From DATDSR01 sp036517855 (GTDB lineage: Bacteria > Patescibacteriota > Minisyncoccia > Phycocordibacterales > DATDSR01), in NCBI GenBank assembly GCA_036517855.1, contig DATDSR010000059.1, positions 1 to 29,209 on the forward strand: a DNA stretch of 29,209 nt, in the 5' to 3' direction. This document shows, in pieces, positions 27,148-29,209 of this stretch (its first letter is position 1; each line of letters begins with the position of its first letter). A program made the translations under genes and the position numbers. The notes below the pieces were generated by a model. The model searched no databases. It was given only the letters and a program-made list of their open reading frames with translations, and was not told the origin of the DNA.

Positions 27148-27762
27148 ATGAAATACTACTTATCATCATACCGGCTCGGAAACGAGACTGAAAAACTAAG
27201 GGCTCTAGCTGTGAAAGGCAAAATTGGTTATATCCCTAATGCGCGGGACTATACAGGTGCTGATCTGGAGAAGAAAGCCGCGCGCATTACGAATGATATT
27301 GATTCGCTTCGCGAGCTAGGTTTAGGGGTTGAGTTGGTAGATCTTCGAGATTATTTTGGGAAGCAAGAAGAATTGAAAAAGAAGCTCGAAGAGCTTGGCG
27401 CGATCTTCATTAGTGGAGGTAATGTCTTTGTCTTACGACAAGCAATGAAGCTAAGTGGCCTAGATGAGATTTTGAAAGAGCTTCGAGATACAGATTTTCT
27501 CTACGCTGGTTATAGCGCCGCTGGCTGTGTCCTTGCACAGAGTCTTAAAGGAATGGATATTGTTGATCCGCTTGATACTCCGTATGAGGGACAAAAGGAA
27601 ATTATATGGGAAGGTTTAGGCTTTGTGGATTTTAGATTTATGCCGCACTGGGATTCTAACCATCCTGAATCCGCAGACATTGAAAAAGAAATCACTTATT
27701 GTAAAGAAAACAACATTCCTTACAAAGCCGTGAGGGATGGTGAAGTAATTATTCTAGAGTAG
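27148..27762 (+). CDS. Peptidase S51 (dipeptidase E-like) family protein
   Basis: A 204-residue class I glutamine-amidotransferase-like protein of the S51 group, whose members cleave Asp-X dipeptides or related substrates. Seen: an opening strand and GYIPNARDYTG, the central IFISGGNVFVLRQAM, the nucleophile elbow YAGYSAAGCVLA with the Ser in G-x-S-A, and a HWDSNHPE segment that could provide His. The elbow reads YSAAG rather than the usual SAG-A pattern, so activity is likely but not certain. It is followed after two bases by the membrane S26-like gene, suggesting translational coupling. Confidence 0.85.
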   Translation: MKYYLSSYRLGNETEKLRALAVKGKIGYIPNARDYTGADLEKKAARITNDIDSLRELGLGVELVDLRDYFGKQEELKKKLEELGAIFISGGNVFVLRQAMKLSGLDEILKELRDTDFLYAGYSAAGCVLAQSLKGMDIVDPLDTPYEGQKEIIWEGLGFVDFRFMPHWDSNHPESADIEKEITYCKENNIPYKAVRDGEVIILE

Positions 27763-27764
27763 AC

Positions 27765-28415
27765 ATGACATTATTTATTTCAGTAACTATAGTCCTGGCG
27801 ATAGCGCTATTTCTAGCAGTAGCGAAAATTTTGGTGTGGATAGAAAAATTATTCAAAATTGAGAATCCAACATATAAAAACGCCCTTAAGACTTTAATTT
27901 TTTATGGTATCGCCAGTGTTGTCGTTGGATTAATTGTCAGTGTTATAAACACAGGTTATCTGTCTGACATTTTAGTTACTGTTGGATCATTTTTTGTTTT
28001 CCACTATTTTCTCAAAAAGTATCATCTTAGCTCTTGGAAAAAGTCTTTGGGGATTTATGTTGTGTTTGGAATAAGTAGCATTATTATTGCTTTTATTATT
28101 GTAATACCTACCCGCCTCTTCATAGTAGAACCTTTTGTCGTAAGCGGGGACGCGATGAGTCCTACATACAATGATGGCGACTATCTTTTGATAAATAAAA
28201 TTGATGATTCATTCGAACGAGGTGATGTGATAGTATTTCGTCATACCAAAAACCAAAATCAGTTTTTGATTGAAAGAATAGCCTATGTGCTATCTGAGGA
28301 TGAATATTTTGTTTTGGGCGATAATAGACTCAAGAGTCTCGATTCTCGTAGCTTTGGGCCAATTAGCAGATCAAGCATTGAAGGAAAGGTGTTTTATAAG
28401 GTTTCCGGTATTTAA
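27765..28415 (+). CDS. Signal-peptidase-I-like membrane protein with substituted catalytic residues
   Basis: A 216-residue protein. Residues 1-120 have about four hydrophobic helices (for example FISVTIVLAIALFLAVAKIL and SLGIYVVFGISSIIIAFIIV). Residues 122-216 align with peptidase S26: VEPFVVSGDAMSPTYNDGD, then RGDVIVFRH, then EYFVLGDNRLKSLDSRSFGPI. In active enzymes the box is G-x-S-M-x-P-T; here the nucleophile Ser is Ala130. The general base Lys of the IKRV segment is Glu170 (IERI), and the GLPGD loop after it is missing. Each replacement is one base from the active codon. This suggests a non-catalytic relative, perhaps a substrate-binding or regulatory pseudo-peptidase. It sits between peptidase E and a Cys-motif membrane protein. 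Confidence 0.8.
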   Translation: MTLFISVTIVLAIALFLAVAKILVWIEKLFKIENPTYKNALKTLIFYGIASVVVGLIVSVINTGYLSDILVTVGSFFVFHYFLKKYHLSSWKKSLGIYVVFGISSIIIAFIIVIPTRLFIVEPFVVSGDAMSPTYNDGDYLLINKIDDSFERGDVIVFRHTKNQNQFLIERIAYVLSEDEYFVLGDNRLKSLDSRSFGPISRSSIEGKVFYKVSGI

Positions 28416-28426
28416 TTATATCTAAA

Positions 28427-28876
28427 ATGACTATTGCAAAAAATCGATGGATTACTAAGAAGAATATCGCGGTCGCCGTTGCTCTACTACTCTTGGCCTC
28501 TTTGGTGGGGGCAGTCTTTCAGCCAGGTTGGTCAATTTTTCAATCCAATAATAAACCTCTTTTCTCCACCTATGAGAGTGATTCTGTTAAAAACTGTTCT
28601 AAGGGTGCTCCTAAGGCCTATTGTATTTGCATTGAAAATTACTTGTTTGAAAACTATTCTATAGAGGAATTAAATAATCTCACGTCAGAGGAAGTACGGA
28701 ATGCTGGCTATGCGTGTATAACTGAGGATCAGGAACGTACAGCTACCATAAACAAATGTGGTGCAGATGGAGTCTCAAAGCAAGAGTGTTTATGCATATT
28801 TGATTACTTTGCAGAGAGAACAACTCTTGCTCAAAGACTTGATCGTGAGTATATGAGAACCGAACAAGCAACTTAA
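28427..28876 (+). CDS. Membrane-anchored protein with two Cys-motif repeats
   Basis: A 149-residue protein, family not recognised. One transmembrane helix (residues about 13-32, NIAVAVALLLLASLVGAVF) is followed by an outside domain. Two similar units are visible: NCSKGAPKAYCICIENYLF and KCGADGVSKQECLCIFDYF, each C-x8/9-C-x-C followed by an aromatic-acidic helix; one further Cys lies between them. The pattern suggests paired disulphides or metal binding in a duplicated helical motif. The gene begins 11 bases after the pseudo-signal-peptidase gene and is probably in the same operon. No Shine-Dalgarno is seen. Confidence 0.6.
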   Translation: MTIAKNRWITKKNIAVAVALLLLASLVGAVFQPGWSIFQSNNKPLFSTYESDSVKNCSKGAPKAYCICIENYLFENYSIEELNNLTSEEVRNAGYACITEDQERTATINKCGADGVSKQECLCIFDYFAERTTLAQRLDREYMRTEQAT

Positions 28877-28989
28877 ATAATGGATGAGGCACTTGATCTT
28901 TGTTCTCCACTGTAAAAATCTATTTTGACCAATTGTAGTTCATGCGCCCACCACCATCCCCGCAAATTGTCATTACCTCTTTTGGACAT
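28873..28989 (-). CDS. Possible small protein, 38 aa
   Basis: A minus-strand frame from ATG at 28989 to the stop at 28873-28875 encodes an Arg/Trp-rich start (RGWWWAHELQ), then LVKIDFYSGEQRSS. It lies 15 bases downstream of the regulator stop in the same frame and overlaps the convergent Cys-motif gene by four bases. No ribosome site. It could be a real small gene, the tail of a regulator extended by readthrough, or chance. The rest of 28877-29004 shows nothing else. Confidence 0.25.
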   Translation of the reverse strand: MSKRGNDNLRGWWWAHELQLVKIDFYSGEQRSSASSII

Positions 28990-29004
28990 ACGACCACTGC
29001 TCGG

Positions 29005-29160
29005 CTACGCGCGGTTGTATTCCAAAATATCGCCGGGTTGGCAGTCTAGGGCTTTGCAGATTGCTTCGAGGGTTTCAAAGCGGACGGCTTTGGCTCTCCC
29101 GTTTTTGAGGATGGATATGTTGGCTATATTATAAACATCGTAAGTTTGCACTTCGTACAC
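29005..29160 (-). CDS. Xre/HTH_26-like regulator, short or N-terminally incomplete
   Basis: The minus strand encodes VYNIANISILKNGRAKAVRFETLEAICKALDCQPGDILEY, the second half of the Cro/CI-type domain of small YozG-like regulators; the ending LDCQPGDILEY is characteristic. The frame is open to the window edge. GTG at 29160 gives 51 residues and is preceded by TATACC (29172-29167) six bases upstream, so it could be a leaderless start. However, the usual first helix of about 15 residues is then missing, so the gene may be truncated or may begin further right, outside the window. Confidence 0.6.
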   Translation of the reverse strand: MYEVQTYDVYNIANISILKNGRAKAVRFETLEAICKALDCQPGDILEYNRA

Positions 29161-29209
29161 CGTCTTGGTATAGTGATAACTATGAGTACTAAATACGCAT
29201 CTATTATTA

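Noticed and set aside
28944..28959. 16-base match (GCGCCCACCACCATCC) to 15044-15059 in mutM
   Set aside because: Low-complexity GGT/GGC-rich sequence encoding VVGA or WWWA in different frames; no wider similarity, so most likely chance.

Overview
The window reads as chromosomal DNA of a Candidate Phyla Radiation (Patescibacteria, probably Parcubacteria-like) bacterium. This is inferred from family content, not from a marker-gene tree. Pointers are a MurE-like ligase lacking the usual N-terminal domain, a PolA without a proofreading domain, a membrane-anchored lamin-tail-like protein and a two-helix membrane protein of types common in these genomes, a giant surface protein of Ig-like repeats, very tight gene packing with overlapping starts and stops, and tRNAs without encoded CCA.

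Layout. 1-1201 (-) is the 5' two thirds of a type IV pilus/type II secretion ATPase, with an apparent one-base frameshift at the window edge. 1377-6272 is a 1631-residue surface protein with 13 Ig-like repeats, each with a Cys pair. 6460-7766 holds an orphan small gene, a very short gene and a Phd/RelE-type toxin-antitoxin pair whose promoter contains a perfect palindrome. 7763-12209 is a genome-maintenance run: tsaE, a four-helix-bundle gene in an inverted-repeat cassette, polA, a membrane-anchored protein and a holA-like gene, ending at tRNA-Lys. 12384-13289 has a TrpR-like regulator with twin operator-like palindromes and an orphan gene. 13332-17116 is mostly DNA repair and wall synthesis: 3-methyladenine glycosylase divergent from a SpoU methyltransferase, then the minus-strand operon murE-mutM-lamin-tail protein. 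17222-21527 mixes orphan small genes (strong Shine-Dalgarno, own GC-rich terminator) with a TrmB-type regulator, ruvA and an NYN-domain protein. 21614-23560 is rpsT, an ECF sigma factor, a probable anti-sigma membrane protein and a secreted helical protein. 23615-26468 has tRNA-Arg(GCG), an HTH protein, a membrane protein, a CapA-like protein and a VOC-fold protein. 26465-29160 is more AT-rich: an FMN-barrel protein, tRNA-Ser, a peptidase E-like protein, a signal-peptidase homologue with both catalytic residues replaced, a Cys-motif membrane protein and a partial Xre-type regulator.

Two patterns cut across the window. First, at least five genes (tsaE, polA, mutM, murE, the anti-sigma candidate), and probably the lamin-tail gene, carry short palindromic or tandem repeats read in frame. 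Two of these sequences recur elsewhere in the window, so they look like dispersed elements that can sit inside proteins. Second, there seem to be two kinds of gene start. About ten genes have a -10 box ending 6-7 nt before the start codon, predicting leaderless mRNAs. A separate set of mostly small unknown plus-strand genes has strong Shine-Dalgarno sequences and private GC-rich hairpin terminators.
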